In this document: positions 1 through 10,965 of the stretch, one piece after another
Layout of the letters: every line of letters starts with the position of its first letter
How positions within the stretch are numbered: position 1 is the first letter of the stretch
Origin: Karalla daura
Lineage: Eukaryota; Chordata; Actinopteri; Chaetodontiformes; Leiognathidae
Direction of reading: 5' to 3'
Length of the DNA: 64,000 bases
Assembly (NCBI GenBank): GCA_029224185.1
Contig: CM055188.1
Location: forward strand, 32,531,889 to 32,595,888
The notes under the pieces: generated by a model
The model's input: only the letters and a program-made list of their open reading frames with translations
The model's database searches: none
Told to the model about the DNA's origin: nothing
Program-made: the position numbers and the translations under genes

Positions 1-1281
1 AATCCAGTGGTAACGAAGAAAATTGCAAGCTGATGGCATTCCTTTGTCTAGTCAACAGACTTTAGAAAAAAATGCAGGTGAAGGGGTTTTGCTTGAGAAA
101 TCTTTAAATATTGGGTAAATTCAGTGTATACTCCAACCTCTCTTGCTGGCTTGGCCAGTCAGCCCAGTTGTGTAGATATGGATGAAAGGAGTGTTACAAG
201 ACTGTAGGGATATGCAGCTCGTGATGGTTGTGCCTTTTGTTTTTTATCCCTCCCCCTTCTCTTAAACTACATTTTCATCCACCCATCCTATCAAATGGTG
301 TGGTGGGGACAGGGGGGGCCCAGATCTGTTTTTACTCATTTTTGTGGTTTAAGTTGATGATAAAATGCTGATGTTATTAAAATGCTGAATAAATAAAGTG
401 TGGAATAAAACCTATTTCTTCTGTCTTCATTTGAAAAATTGGAAGTCTTAAATTTGGTAATTGTAAGTTGAGGCAAAGTTTTTTTTTTTTTGACATCTTG
501 AATTTTAACTTGGTCTTTTTCCTTATTTGCAACAAAGTTCAGTGCACATCGTATACCCTTACTGCCGCTGCACTGTGAGCCTTGAAGTTGTCCAGTTGTT
601 TCCTCCTTTGTCACAGTGAATTCTTGAACACTTTTCCCTACACAAGGGACCCATTAACGGTGATCATGGCCTCTCCTTGTGGGTCCTTGTTTAGCCCTCG
701 CTTACTCTTACCTATCAGTACTAAGGCTTCCCTGTCTTAAAGCTAAAGAGTAGTGAAGGTGACTGACTACTTTATCAGACAAGTCTCTTTCTGTCATTGT
801 ATATGTTGTCCATGGGGTCTAACTCAATTTTTCATTACATATTCAGTTTTGATGATATTCAAGTGTCCAAATGTCCCAAATTTCTAAGGTCTTTTGATTA
901 TGGTCATGCTCCATGCTCTACAGAAGTTAGACGTGCTGCTGATTAGAGCTCAAAATGGTGATGAGGACTCAAATGTATAGAAACTAAGGTTTCCTGCAGA
1001 TATGGTGTTTGAGGAACCTAGGTCAGTATTGCACAATGTTGTTCATGGAGAGCTACAGTGGCCCATGTCCTGCACCTTTGACAATGACAACTTGAACCAA
1101 GCTATCAGAACTAGATGCTCCTGAGAGGTGAGACTTCTAATGACTTGATTCATTAACATAGTTGATTGTGCCTTCCCCCCACACATGGTGAAAAAGAGCA
1201 AGAGAAACCTGGTCACATGACTATGACGAGGTGGCTTCAGCAAAGTACATGACACAACCTAGCAGAACAAGAGATGGATAG
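1..1281 (+). repeat. 3' UTR and flank of an upstream eif4enif1 copy (segmental duplication, left member)
   Basis: This stretch matches 14378-15665 almost base for base with an offset of 14377, with scattered substitutions and short indels. The right-hand partner begins inside the 3' UTR of the eif4enif1 exons ending at 14254. By homology positions 1 to about 415 are therefore the 3' UTR of another eif4enif1 copy whose coding exons lie left of the window, and the rest is downstream flank. Similarity runs about 870 bp past the poly(A) signal, so this is a DNA-level duplication and not a processed copy. Differences include an extra G-run near 310-318, a small internal duplication near 358-385 and a missing block near 1200. 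Similarity fades around 1281, where unrelated repeats begin. Confidence 0.85.
388..397 (+). terminator. poly(A) signals of the upstream eif4enif1 copy
   Basis: Two overlapping AATAAA hexamers lie at 388-393 and 392-397. They correspond exactly to the pair at 14737-14746 in the second copy. They mark the likely 3' end of the transcript entering the window from the left. Confidence 0.6.
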
Positions 1282-2860
1282 TTAGTGCTCCGGGAGGGAG
1301 CACTATTGTTCTCCACTGTTTGTTCGCACACACACAAATGATACATGAAAACGTGCGGTTCTGCCCCGGCAAGTGTGCTTTGTATTTTAAAGACAAAATT
1401 CCAGTTCTTGGCCCCACCAGTGGTTTTTTTTTTGTCAATCTTTGTCCAATTTTGGATTGTTATACACCAACGCGTCCAGGAGAGTCTCCTGAACAAAACT
1501 TCTATTTAACTTTATTTTCTCTATTTAATTCTATCATTTGCTGACAGCAGCGAGTTAAAGGCTGTTGCCCTGGCGGGGCCAAAACCTGAAATTTTGTTGG
1601 GGTCAAAGGAAGGCACACTTGCTGAGGCCGGGTCGCATGTTTTGTTTTCGCATGTTCATTTGTATGTGTGCGATCAGCGGTTTTCGAGATATGCTGGACT
1701 GAAACTTCGCTATAAGATGCAGAAGAATGAACACGCAGAACAACAGTGCTCCCTCCCACAGCACGAATGAATGGGAAAAACCAACAAATTCACAAAGTCT
1801 CCTCCAACAAACATTCGCCATAAGGCCATACGTTGTCATAGAAACTTCATTCGAACTTCAAAACGCAGGAAAACTTGTCCTATCTACCTGTACACGAGAG
1901 CATGTTGATACCTTGTGTCGTTTTTCATCCAGACCCTCTCAAAAACATGTGGGTTTGGCATTTTCGATGCAGCTACAGTGGGGAGAGACCAACTGTCAGT
2001 GTGGGATCGCTGAAAAATCAGCTCTCAATGTTCTCTTTTCACGCTGCTCCCAGCCACACCGTAAGCAGTAGACAAATTCTTTTTTCCAGTTTTGGAGGAA
2101 AATTTGTTCTCTCTCCTGCGGAGCAGGCCATAAACCTATGCGCCTTATAACATTTAAACGGCGAGCCTCAGAATCAGCCCAGTGCAGCCTCTTCTCTCCA
2201 TAAGCCCCCATTCATTGTCCGACCACCGCGACCACAAGTTAAACTTTACACTTCTACTCGCGACTGTGGCCTCAGTTTTCATAGTAGACACACCAAATCG
2301 CATCAGGGCATTCCTGAGACTCTCCCCTGTGTGACGGTGAGCTTATATTCCAGATACGTGCAAGCGTTGTCTCCCTAGAACCACATGTTTAGCACTTAGG
2401 CAATTTTGCTTTTTCCCTTAAGAATGAATGGGAAAATCGGAACGCCTCAAACAAACATCCGCTATGTTGCCATACTTTGAGGTAGAAATTTCATTTCAAT
2501 TTAAAAAATTAAAGAAATTTGTGGTCTGTTTGTGTACCGAGTTTCATGTTGATAACTTGTATCATTTTTCAGCAGCACCTTCTCAAAAAAGCATTTGGTT
2601 AAGTACCTGCACATGTCTCTCCTCTTCTGACAGTGTCCTGCTGCAGCAGGCTCCCATTTGACCACACAGACACACAAAAACTTAATGCACACACTCAGTC
2701 TCTCTCATACATGCATGTTATTACAAAGTTATGGGCGAAAAGAGCAAAACTCAGTTCAGTTTTGGGAGCACACAGACAAATCATATATCAAAACGATCGA
2801 GAGAAGTTGGCCTCTATTTTTCCAGAATATTAACTTTTGGGCCCGCCAGGGGCCCTACTG
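1282..2860. repeat. Diverged interspersed repeat cluster with direct and inverted members
   Basis: No gene is visible. A block beginning GAATGAATGGGAAAA occurs at about 1765-1960 and again, diverged, at about 2422-2610, with a third partial start near 2867. A segment near 1545-1600 (CCTGGCGGGGCC) reads as the inverse of one near 2835-2855. A GGGAGGGAGCACTATTGTT stretch near 1293 is inverse to one near 1737-1760. This suggests several copies of one non-autonomous element inserted in both orientations. I could not name the family. Positions 2861-3258 continue as AT-rich sequence with nothing recognisable. Confidence 0.5.
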
Positions 2861-3258
2861 ATAAGTAATGAATGGGAAAATGAGCAAAACAGCTAATTTC
2901 TCAACCAGGTTGAGATGCATTTGTTTGACAACTTGCATTTTGTATAGGTCCTTTACTGTTAACTGCGAATACATAAGGTTGACATAATATCATGCAGGTG
3001 CGCATGAAGTCCACAGAATTAACCTTTGCCATTTACTAAACATCTTGTTACATTAATTTGATCTGTAGAGGTAGTAGATGGACCCTCCTGCCGCCCATCT
3101 GTGCTCTATTAAAAAGGAAAAGAATATCTGTTACTAACTGTTTAAGCTAAAAGTCACTCTATAATGCACACAAGAATGTTAAGAAACTATTAGTAACACC
3201 ACCAGATGTTACCTCCATCGGACCCTCAGGCTCCCTCTGTAGCAGTAGATGATGTGGC

Positions 3259-3302
3259 CTCATCATCCTCTTCATCCTCATCATCCTCTTCATCCTCATC
3301 CT
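3259..3302 (+). repeat. CATCCT/CATCAT microsatellite
   Basis: Simple repeat of CATCCTCTT and CATCCTCAT units directly left of the RTE insertion site. Confidence 0.8.
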
Positions 3303-3312
3303 GTGAATATCA

Positions 3313-3325
3313 GTGTTATTTTTCA
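3313..3325 (+). repeat. Left target-site duplication of the RTE LINE
   Basis: GTGTTATTTTTCA at 3313-3325 is repeated exactly at 6572-6584, immediately outside the LINE. This is what target-primed reverse transcription leaves behind. Confidence 0.85.
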
Positions 3326-6300
3326 TCCATCCATCCATCTTCTTCCGCTTATCCGGGGCCGGGTCGCGGGGGGAGCAGTCAAAGCAGCCCAGACGCCCAG
3401 ACCTCCCTCTCCCTGGACACTTCCTCCAGCTCTTCCGGGAGGATCTCGAGGTGTTCCCAGGCCAGCCGTGTGACATAGTCACTCAAGCGTGTCCTGGGTC
3501 TTCTCCTGGGTCTCTTCCAGGATGGACATGCCCGGAACACCTCCCTAGGGAGGCGTCCAGGAGGCATCCAATTCAGATGCCCGAGCCACCTCAGCTGGCT
3601 CCTCTCGATGTGGAGGAGCAGCGGCTCTACTCCGAGCTCCTCCCGGGTGACAGAGCTCCTCACCCTATCTCTAAGGGAGCGCCCCGCCACCCTGCGGAGG
3701 AAACCCATTTCAGCTGCTTCTATCCTGGATCTCATTCTTTCGGTCATGACCCAGAGTTCATGACCATAGCTATAGAGGGTAGGAACGTAGATCGACCGGT
3801 AAATCGAGAGCTTCGCCTTTTGGCTCAGCTCCTTCTTCACCACGACGGACCGATACAGTGACCGCATTACTGCAGCCGCTGCACCGATCCGCCTGTCGAT
3901 CTCTCGCTCCATCCTTCCCTCACTCGTGAACAAGACCCCAAGATACTTGAACTCCTCCACCTGAGGCAGGGGCTCTCCACCGACCTGAAAAGGGCATTCC
4001 ACCTATCTCCGGTCGAGAACCATGGCCTTGGACTTGGAGGTGCTGATTCTCATCCCAGCTGCTTCACACTTGGCTGCAAACCGCCCCAGTGCATGCTGGA
4101 GGTCCTGGCTCGAGGGAGCCAATAAGACAACATCATCTGCAAAGAGCAGAGATGAAATCCCGTGACTCCCGAACTGGACCATCTCTGACCCCATGCTGCG
4201 CCTAGAAATTCTGTCCATAAAGGTAATGAACAGAACCGGTGACAAAGGGCAGCCCTGCTGGAGGCCTACATGCACCGGGAACAGGCCTGACTGCTGCTGG
4301 CCATGCCAACCGAGCTCCTGCACCGGTCATACAGTGACCGCACGGCCCTCAGTAGAGGGCCCTGGACCCCGTACTCCCGGAGTACCCCCCACAGGACACC
4401 ACGAGGGACATGGTTGAAAGCTTTCTCCAAGTCCACAAAACACAGTCCAGTGTTCCACTGCCGGGACGGAAACCGCATTGTTCCTCCTGGATCTGAGGTT
4501 CGACCATTGGCCGAACTCTCCTCTCTAGTACCCTGGAATAGACTTTCCCCGGGAGGCTGAGGAGTGTGATCCCCCGGTAGTTGGAACACACCCTCCGGTC
4601 CCCCTTTTTAAAAAGAGGGACCACCACTCCAGTTTGCCACTCCAGGGGCACTGTTCCGGACTGCCACGCGATGTTGCAGAGGCGTGTCAGCCAGGACAGC
4701 CCTACAACATCCAGTGACTTGAGATACTCAGGGCGGATCTCATCCACCCCCGGAGCCTTGCCACTGGGCAGCTTGCGAACTACCTCAGTGACTTCGGCTT
4801 GGGTGATGAATGAGTCAAACTCTGGGTCCTCAGCCTCTGCTTCTTCTAAAGAAGGTGTGACGGTGGGATTGAGGAGATCCTCGAAGTATTCCTTCCACCG
4901 GCCGATGATGTCCCCAGTCGAGGTCAAGAGCTCCCCACTTCCACTGTAGACAGTATTGGTGGGGCACTGCTTACCCCTCCTGAGGCGTTGGACGGTTTGC
5001 CAGAACCTCTTCGAGGCCGACCGATAGTCCTTCTCCATGGTCTCCCCGAACTTTTCCCAGGCCCGGGTTTTTGCTTCTGCGACTGCTCGCGCTGCCATCC
5101 GCTTGGCCCGTCGGTACCCGTCAGCTGTCTCAGGAGTCCCCCGAGCCAACCAGGCTCGGTAGGACTCCTTCTTCAGCTTGACGGCATCCCTTACTTCCGG
5201 TGTCCACCACCGGGTTCTGGGATTGCTGCCGCGACAGGCACCGGAGGTCTAATGGCCACAACTTTGAACAGCCGCATCCACAATGGAGGTGGAGAACATG
5301 GTCCACTTGTGCTCCATGTCCCCAGCCTCCCTCGGGATCAGGTCAAAGCTCTCCCGAATGTGGGAGTTGAAGACCTCCCTGACAGGGGATTCTGCCAGGC
5401 GTTCCCAGCAAACCCTCACGATGCGCTTTGGTCTGCCAAGTCTGTCCAGCTTCCTCCCCGGCCAGCGGACCCAACTCACCACCAGGTGGTGATCGGTTGA
5501 CAGCTCAGCCCCTCTCTTTAACCGAGTGTCCAAGACATACGGCCGGAGGTCAGATGATACGGCTACAAAGTCGATCATTGATCTCCGGCCTAGGGTGTCC
5601 TGGTGCCATGTGCACTGATGGACACCCTTATGCTTGAACATGGTGTTTGCAATGGACAAACTGTTACTGGCACAGAAGTCCAGTAACAGAACGCAGCTCG
5701 GGTTCAGATCGGGGAGGCCGTTCCTCCCGATCACGCCCCTCCAGGTTTCACTGTCATTACCGACGTGATCATTGAAGTCTCCCAGCAGGACGATGGAGTC
5801 TCCGGTTGGAGCACTTTCCAGTACTCCTACCAGGGACTCCAAGAAGCCTGGATATTTTGTTCTGCTGTTCGGCCCGTAAGCCGAAACAACAGTTAAGGTT
5901 CGGCCCCCCACCCGAAGGCGGAGGGACGTGACCCTTTCGTTCCGCGGGGAGAACTCCAACACGTAGCGGCTGAGCTGGGGGGCTATGAGCAAGCCCACAC
6001 CAGCTTGCCGCCTTTCACCGTGGGTAACTCCAGAGTAGTAGAGAGTCCAGCCTCTCTCAAGGAGTTGGGTTCCAGAGCCCATACTATGTGTGGAGGTGAG
6101 CCCGACTATCTCTAGCCGGTATACCCAGAGCCAGCCGGTATACCCAGAGCCAGATTTGTTGCCCTGGGATTGGTCCGTCGTGGACCTTGCCCACGACGGC
6201 CACCCAGTTCGCTTTGCACCCGACCCCAGTCATTCGCCCTGCAGGTGGTGGGTCCACGGGGCGGTGGAGAGGATGGAATCGTCACATATCCATTTCGGGC

Positions 6301-6571
6301 TGTGCCTGGCCACCAGGCGCTCGCTGACGGGCCCTCCGTCCGGGCCTTGCTCCGGACGTGGGCCCCGGGCTTCCTCCGGGCAGGGTCTCATCTCTCTCCT
6401 GTCTTGTTTCCATTGGGGTCTTTTGAACCATTCTTAGTCTGGCCCCTCGCCTGAGACCAATTTGCCTTGGGTGACCCTACCAGGAGTTCATGACTCCCGA
6501 CAACATAGGCCTCAGGGGTCTTAAGGGCACGCAAACCTCTCCACCACGATAAGGTGATGGTTCCCGGAGAG
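3326..6571 (-). mobile_element. RTE-clade non-LTR retrotransposon, complete in extent, coding frame broken
   Basis: A 3246-bp insertion on the minus strand, bounded by an exact 13-bp duplication. From its 5' end (6571) it has a leader, an apurinic-type endonuclease region (6082-5249) and a reverse transcriptase with the FADDVVLL catalytic motif (around 4100-4140). A C-terminal region follows to 3379. Its 3' tail is a short GATG-type repeat (3326-3341), typical of the RTE/Rex3 group in fish. The length is about right for a full RTE element. The frame carries at least two in-frame stop codons and two frameshifts, so this copy cannot make its protein. The family name beyond 'RTE clade' is inferred from memory. 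Confidence 0.85.
3379..6082 (-). pseudogene. Broken endonuclease/reverse transcriptase frame of the RTE LINE
   Basis: The endonuclease part (6082-5249) shows the family's typical blocks: SAYGPN, LLGDFNDH and a late STDHHLVVSWV histidine motif. It stops at a TAG (5249-5251), and the same frame resumes immediately as the spacer and the start of the reverse transcriptase (to about 4460). The reading frame then shifts near 4460 and again near 4300. The third part carries GLQQGCPLSPVLF and the FADD active site and meets another stop at 4003-4005. The same frame then continues with the EFKYLGVLFTSEG and QLRWLGHL blocks to 3379. In a working element these are one polyprotein that nicks and copies into the target. 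Here it is a relic. Confidence 0.8.
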
Positions 6572-6584
6572 GTGTTATTTTTCA
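6572..6584 (+). repeat. Right target-site duplication of the RTE LINE
   Basis: Exact second copy of GTGTTATTTTTCA (see 3313-3325). Confidence 0.85.
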
Positions 6585-6840
6585 GTACATTTGAAACTAC
6601 ATAGTATAATATACAGTACTGGCCAATAACAGTTGCAGTGGCAGGTTCAACCAGACAAAGAATGCCATCAGAAACTGTTGGAACAAAAGAAAAATCCATA
6701 AAAGGGAAATTAATTTTTCTGTGAACAGAAAGATATTGGCCTGTTACATTACATTATTTAAATCAGGGAGCTCTATGACACTACTCCGTTGAAGTCTCAC
6801 CTGTTTGAACAATGTTCTTATATTTAATTTTTAGCTGCTT

Positions 6841-7125
6841 CTACGGCAGTTTTTCACTAGTGGGATTGCTCTTAGTATAATACATTTTAGCTTTAATATA
6901 ATTCCACAAGTTTTCACCTAACATTATTATAACCGTGTTTGCACACATGAATAAAAGATATTTACATTGACTGGAGCAGTGATATTCTCCCATGCCGACT
7001 CTCTCTCCTCTGACCTGCAGCTGTGTTACACTAAATACTGGCTCCAAGTCACTGTATGAGCGCATTAACATCTCCAACTCCAGCAGAGTAACGTAAGTGG
7101 ACCTCTTCTCCTCACTCGTTGCCAT
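6841..7125 (-). pseudogene. Possible Myb/SANT-like fragment of a Harbinger-type DNA transposon
   Basis: A minus-strand open stretch begins ATG GCA ACG at 7125 and encodes MATSEEKRSTYVTLLELEML, followed by a short helical-looking segment. The start resembles the Myb/SANT-like DNA-binding proteins of PIF/Harbinger transposons. It turns into low-quality sequence after about 50 residues. A Harbinger-like terminal sequence lies close by at 7329. The match is from memory and weak; it could be chance. Confidence 0.25.
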
Positions 7126-7328
7126 GGTGAATCCATGTATCTGGGCTCCATTGAGGATGGCTTTTTGTAGTCGCAGTGCATGTGCTTAGCTCGAGCTGAA
7201 CATAGTTGGACTTGATTGAGCTAATGGAGAGCCGGTGTTCTGAAACCGGTTAGGTTGAGATTCTTAGCTCAGGCTCAAGCCTCAATCCACAAACATAGTC
7301 GAACTTGAGCCTGCTACCTGAAACCTCT

Positions 7329-7562
7329 GGGCCCTGTTCCATAAAGCAGGCTTACCAGTTAAGTCGGGCTTATTTGGTCAGCCTGGCTTATTTCACAGGG
7401 AATTCGGTTCCATAAAGCAGGCTCAGCCAAGTTCAAATTCAGTTACCATGGCACGTACCACTTATGCTGGCACACTAGCCTGGTGGGGACCAGGCTAAAG
7501 GTAAGACTTAGCCTGGTCCTCACAGGGCTTAAGGTCAGGCTTATAGCCTGAGTTGCAGCTTA
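7329..7562. mobile_element. Small DNA-transposon relic (GTTCCATAAAGCAGG type)
   Basis: GGCCCTGTTCCATAAAGCAGG at the left and a second TTCCATAAAGCAGGCT internally, followed by GC-rich 'CCTGG' repeats in both orientations, match a widespread fish element with 'CCA(T/G)AAAGCAGG' ends. I take it as a Harbinger-like MITE, but the class is uncertain. Confidence 0.4.
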
Positions 7563-7764
7563 TCCATGACACTTAACTGAAAGAAAATACATACAAACTA
7601 TATTATATGACACTAATGAATAAATCACTATCAATATCAACTATCAATCATAATCACTATCAATAAAGTATTGAATAAAATACATCATGAACCGCTCTTG
7701 TAAACACTATGTATTGTTTCTCAACTCATCTCAACTTCATTTGTTTCTAGTGCCAGTTCATGAC

Positions 7765-9500
7765 AGCTGTTATCTTAAGGCATTTTACAAAGAGAGCCAC
7801 AACATGTACATAGTAAAAACCCCTGTCCTTAGACCCTCGCAAAGGCTGAGGAACAATTCCCAAGAAAAAACCCTGACGGGGGAAAAAAGGGAAGAAACCT
7901 CAGAGCGAGACAAAGGTGGAGATCCTCATCCAGGGCAGACAGGCGGGCACAAGCAAGACAGTACACAGAGATAAATGTAATGATAGCTAACAGTTTAGAT
8001 TATAGATATATCAGAAGTTGTGTAGAGTGTTTCTGCAAAAATCAAACTAAAGTCTTCATAAGTTGGAGCTTTGTGGCTGACGCATGTTCCAGGATCCAAA
8101 AAGGACAAAATCTTCTTTCTTCAACACATCTTAACATCTTAAAATAAAACTGAATTCAAAATTTACACAAGACTCCATGGACTATTATTTCATATTACCC
8201 CGACCAGGGTCAGAAAACCATGTCGCTCCATCCTTCCTCTTGCCGTGTCAATTCCAGAAGCACTCTCCAACGCCTCATACAGTGCACCTCGCGTAACATT
8301 TCCAAAGTGACGTGACTCACTAAATAACTCAATGCAATTACTCTAAATCCACATTTTAACCTTGTGCATATGTTTTAACTTAAATTATTAACTTTATCAA
8401 TCAAGAACTTACAAAATATCAAACTTGTTATCAACATCAAATTATACTACTAAATACTGATATCAAATACACATAATACTGGGGCAAATCCAAAAATAAG
8501 CATGAAATAAACATCTGGTGCCTACAAGTTGAATCAGTCTAGAGTAGAAAGTGGTAAGAGCTGCAGCGGGAAGAGCCGGGGTGAGCGACGGAGTCCTGGA
8601 CCCAGCTCAGCATCTATGGAATCTGGGAGGGAAAAAAGGCAAAGACACTCCAGGGACACACGGTTCCTGGTCCATAGGCCAGTCCTGCATAGTCACAGAA
8701 TGAGAAAGGAGAGGAAGAAGAGGAGGAGGAGGAGGAGGAGCAGGAGGTGGAAACAGATGGGGACAGACCAAAAGGAGAGTGAGAAGCTAGAGGAAATATG
8801 AAACATATATATGAACTCAATCCACACCCACAGAAAGAGTGAAGAAGATAGAGCTCAATGTTCCGGGGACCCCCAGCAGACTGACCCTACAGCAGCTTTT
8901 CTAGGATTGAAGGTCTATGTGTAGGCTCTGTCAAAGAGGAGGATTTCTAACCTACTCTTGAAGGTAGAGAGGGTGTCTGCCTCCAGGACTGAGACTGGTA
9001 GATGGTTCCACAGGAGAGGGCCTTGGTAGCTGAAGGCTCTGGCTCCAAATCTAGACTTGGAGATTCTTGGAACCACAAGTAGGCCTGCATTCAGAGAACA
9101 GAGTGTCCTAGTGGGGCAATAGGGCTTAATCAGGTCTGAAATATAAGATGGTACCAGACCATGAAGACCTTTACAGACAAGGAGAAGGATTTGGAACTGA
9201 ATACTGAATGGTACAGGAAGCCAGTGCTAGGAGGCCAGAACAGGAGAGATATGATCTCTCTGTCTAGTTTTAGTCAGGACACGAGCTGCCACGTTCTGAA
9301 TGAGCTGCAGAGTTCTCGGCGACCTGTTGGAGCATCCAGCCAGTAGAGAGGTGCTGTAGTCTGGAGGTAACAAAGGCTGCCTGAGCCTAATTTTTGGATA
9401 TTGCCCAGGTGGAAGTAGGCAGGCTGTGGCACTTTTTTGCACAAGGTTGTGGGATGCTGAATTTAATGGCAAAGCATAAGTGTACCATGCTGTGCACATA
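7765..9500 (-). mobile_element. 5'-truncated L2-like LINE, C-terminal coding remnant plus 3' UTR
   Basis: On the minus strand, 9346 to about 9227 encodes CSNRSPRTLQLIQNVAARVL, followed by a TKTRQRDHISPVL block. This is the conserved tail of L2-like reverse transcriptases just before the 'LHWLPV' segment. Decayed coding continues to about 8890. The 3' UTR block near 7960-7790 (minus: GAGGTTTCTTCCCTTTTTTC, then a 'GGGTTTTTTCTTGGGAATTG' stretch) is the well-known end of such fish LINEs. The intervening 8010-8880 may include a second insertion. No functional protein remains. Confidence 0.6.
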
Positions 9501-10069
9501 GTCTACTTGACTTTCAAAAGTCATCTTAATGTTGTTATAACTGTTATAAATGTGTGCAACCAAAAAGGCATTTAATTATAAAATGAAACATTTTTGCTTT
9601 TCAGGATAGTAGATATTATCTTGGGGCAAACCTGTCTCATTTTACTTTACCCAAATACCATTGGTACAGTGGACTTCAATAGTGTCCCACCCCCCCTCCC
9701 CCCAACCTGAGCCGCACACACACCAACCTGTTCTGTCTTTCGTACAAAAAAATACCTAATCTAGACCTTCAAATTTTGTAGTATTTCCGACGAATTTTTT
9801 GTCACCGTGCCCTGGTCACGTGACTGGTGCGCTCAGTGCTGGTTATTGCAGAACAATATATTTTACATTATATGCATTATGGCTTCGAAAAATCACCAAA
9901 AGCCTAGGGTGAAAAGTTTATAAGCAATTCATGTAGAAAAATGTTGAAAAGAAAACGGACAAATCGACCCGTGCACGGACACCAGCCTTAAGGAATCCAT
10001 CACGATGGACGTGTAACCATGACATATATGTTCAATTGGTGAGAAAACATGATGTTAGTAAACATGAAC
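9501..10069. other. Gene-free stretch, nothing recognised
   Basis: AT-rich at first, then a C-run near 9690-9710. No exon, RNA gene or named repeat could be supported. Confidence 0.4.
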
Positions 10070-10526
10070 ACATCCTGCTTTTAGTGCTAGTTTAGTGGCG
10101 ATTCCTGCGCCTCTCTTTTGACCACCACGGGGGTCACACCCCCCCCCCCGGAGCCGCACACACTCCAAGTTGTGGGACTGCGCCTGCGCTGACATGCTGA
10201 GTGAGGGGCGTGTCTGTGTCTGCGTCACAAGCTCCGGAGCAGTGTACAGTATGCGCAGTGTCAAGTCAAGATAAGGTTCATTTTGCATTACTTTTGATCC
10301 CCCCCCCGCCCGCATAAGTATAGTCCCGGCCACCCACTGTAAACGCACAGGTGCACTCCCACCCCCCACTGATCAGTTTGACACTCCCCAATAGTCCGGC
10401 CCTGCCTATCCCGCAACACCATGTGATTCACGACCCAGCTGCTGCCAATTAACATGAGACTTAGGCGGCAGCGTTTGTGAATCAGTGTCAGTGCAGGTGC
10501 GGAGGGCTCGGTGGTAGGTGCTGTCG
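10070..10526 (+). promoter_or_regulatory. GC/CpG-rich block ending in a strong splice donor; possible alternative first exon
   Basis: This block is much richer in C, G and CpG than its surroundings, with C-runs at 10139-10150 and 10300-10307. It ends CTGTCG at 10526, directly followed by GTAAGTTC, a near-consensus splice donor. It lies 440 bp upstream of the first recognised eif4enif1 exon. It could be a promoter with a non-coding first exon serving the truncated copy. It could equally be a GC-rich transposon relic with a chance donor. No TATA box or coding start was seen. Confidence 0.25.
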
Positions 10527-10965
10527 GTAAGTTCACCATTAACCTGATCATTATTTCCGGATATTGTGCTTTGTGTGAATGTATGTAAGGTCGGTTCACA
10601 TTTGGTCACTCACTTCATATTTCCACACACCTTAATTGACTATACCCTGTCTGAATTTCTTCTGTCTTGTCTCTAAATCTGCTCACTTTCTGATCGGCTT
10701 CCTCTCTCCTCTTTCCCTTTCTTTCTTCTCCAAATGTGAAGCACTTTTGGTCATCTTTATACGTGCTACAGTTCAAACTGACTTGTCTTGACTTTCATTT
10801 TGAGCATCCAGGTTTAAAACATTACATTTTCCCCTGGGGGAAGTTTCTTGTTCATCTCAAACCAGTCATGACTGGACACATGTTCACCTCAAGTGAATTC
10901 TTCCTCCTGTTTACAGTTGAGGTTATTTTTGTTTTTGTTTTTTTGCTTGCATGTTCACGTTGCAG

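Noticed and set aside
336..614. 92-codon minus-strand frame, also present at 14726-14968
   Set aside because: It lies in the duplicated eif4enif1 3' UTR. It is shared only because the DNA is duplicated, and its second copy differs in frame near the T-run.
3206..5500. Plus-strand open frames across the RTE element
   Set aside because: They are antisense shadows of the minus-strand endonuclease/reverse transcriptase.
8529..8820. Arg/Lys-rich frame and its Ser-rich antisense
   Set aside because: Produced by a GGA/AGG simple repeat in the L2-like 3' UTR region.
10055..10609. Minus-strand open frames in the CpG-rich block
   Set aside because: No recognisable domain, and composition explains the openness.
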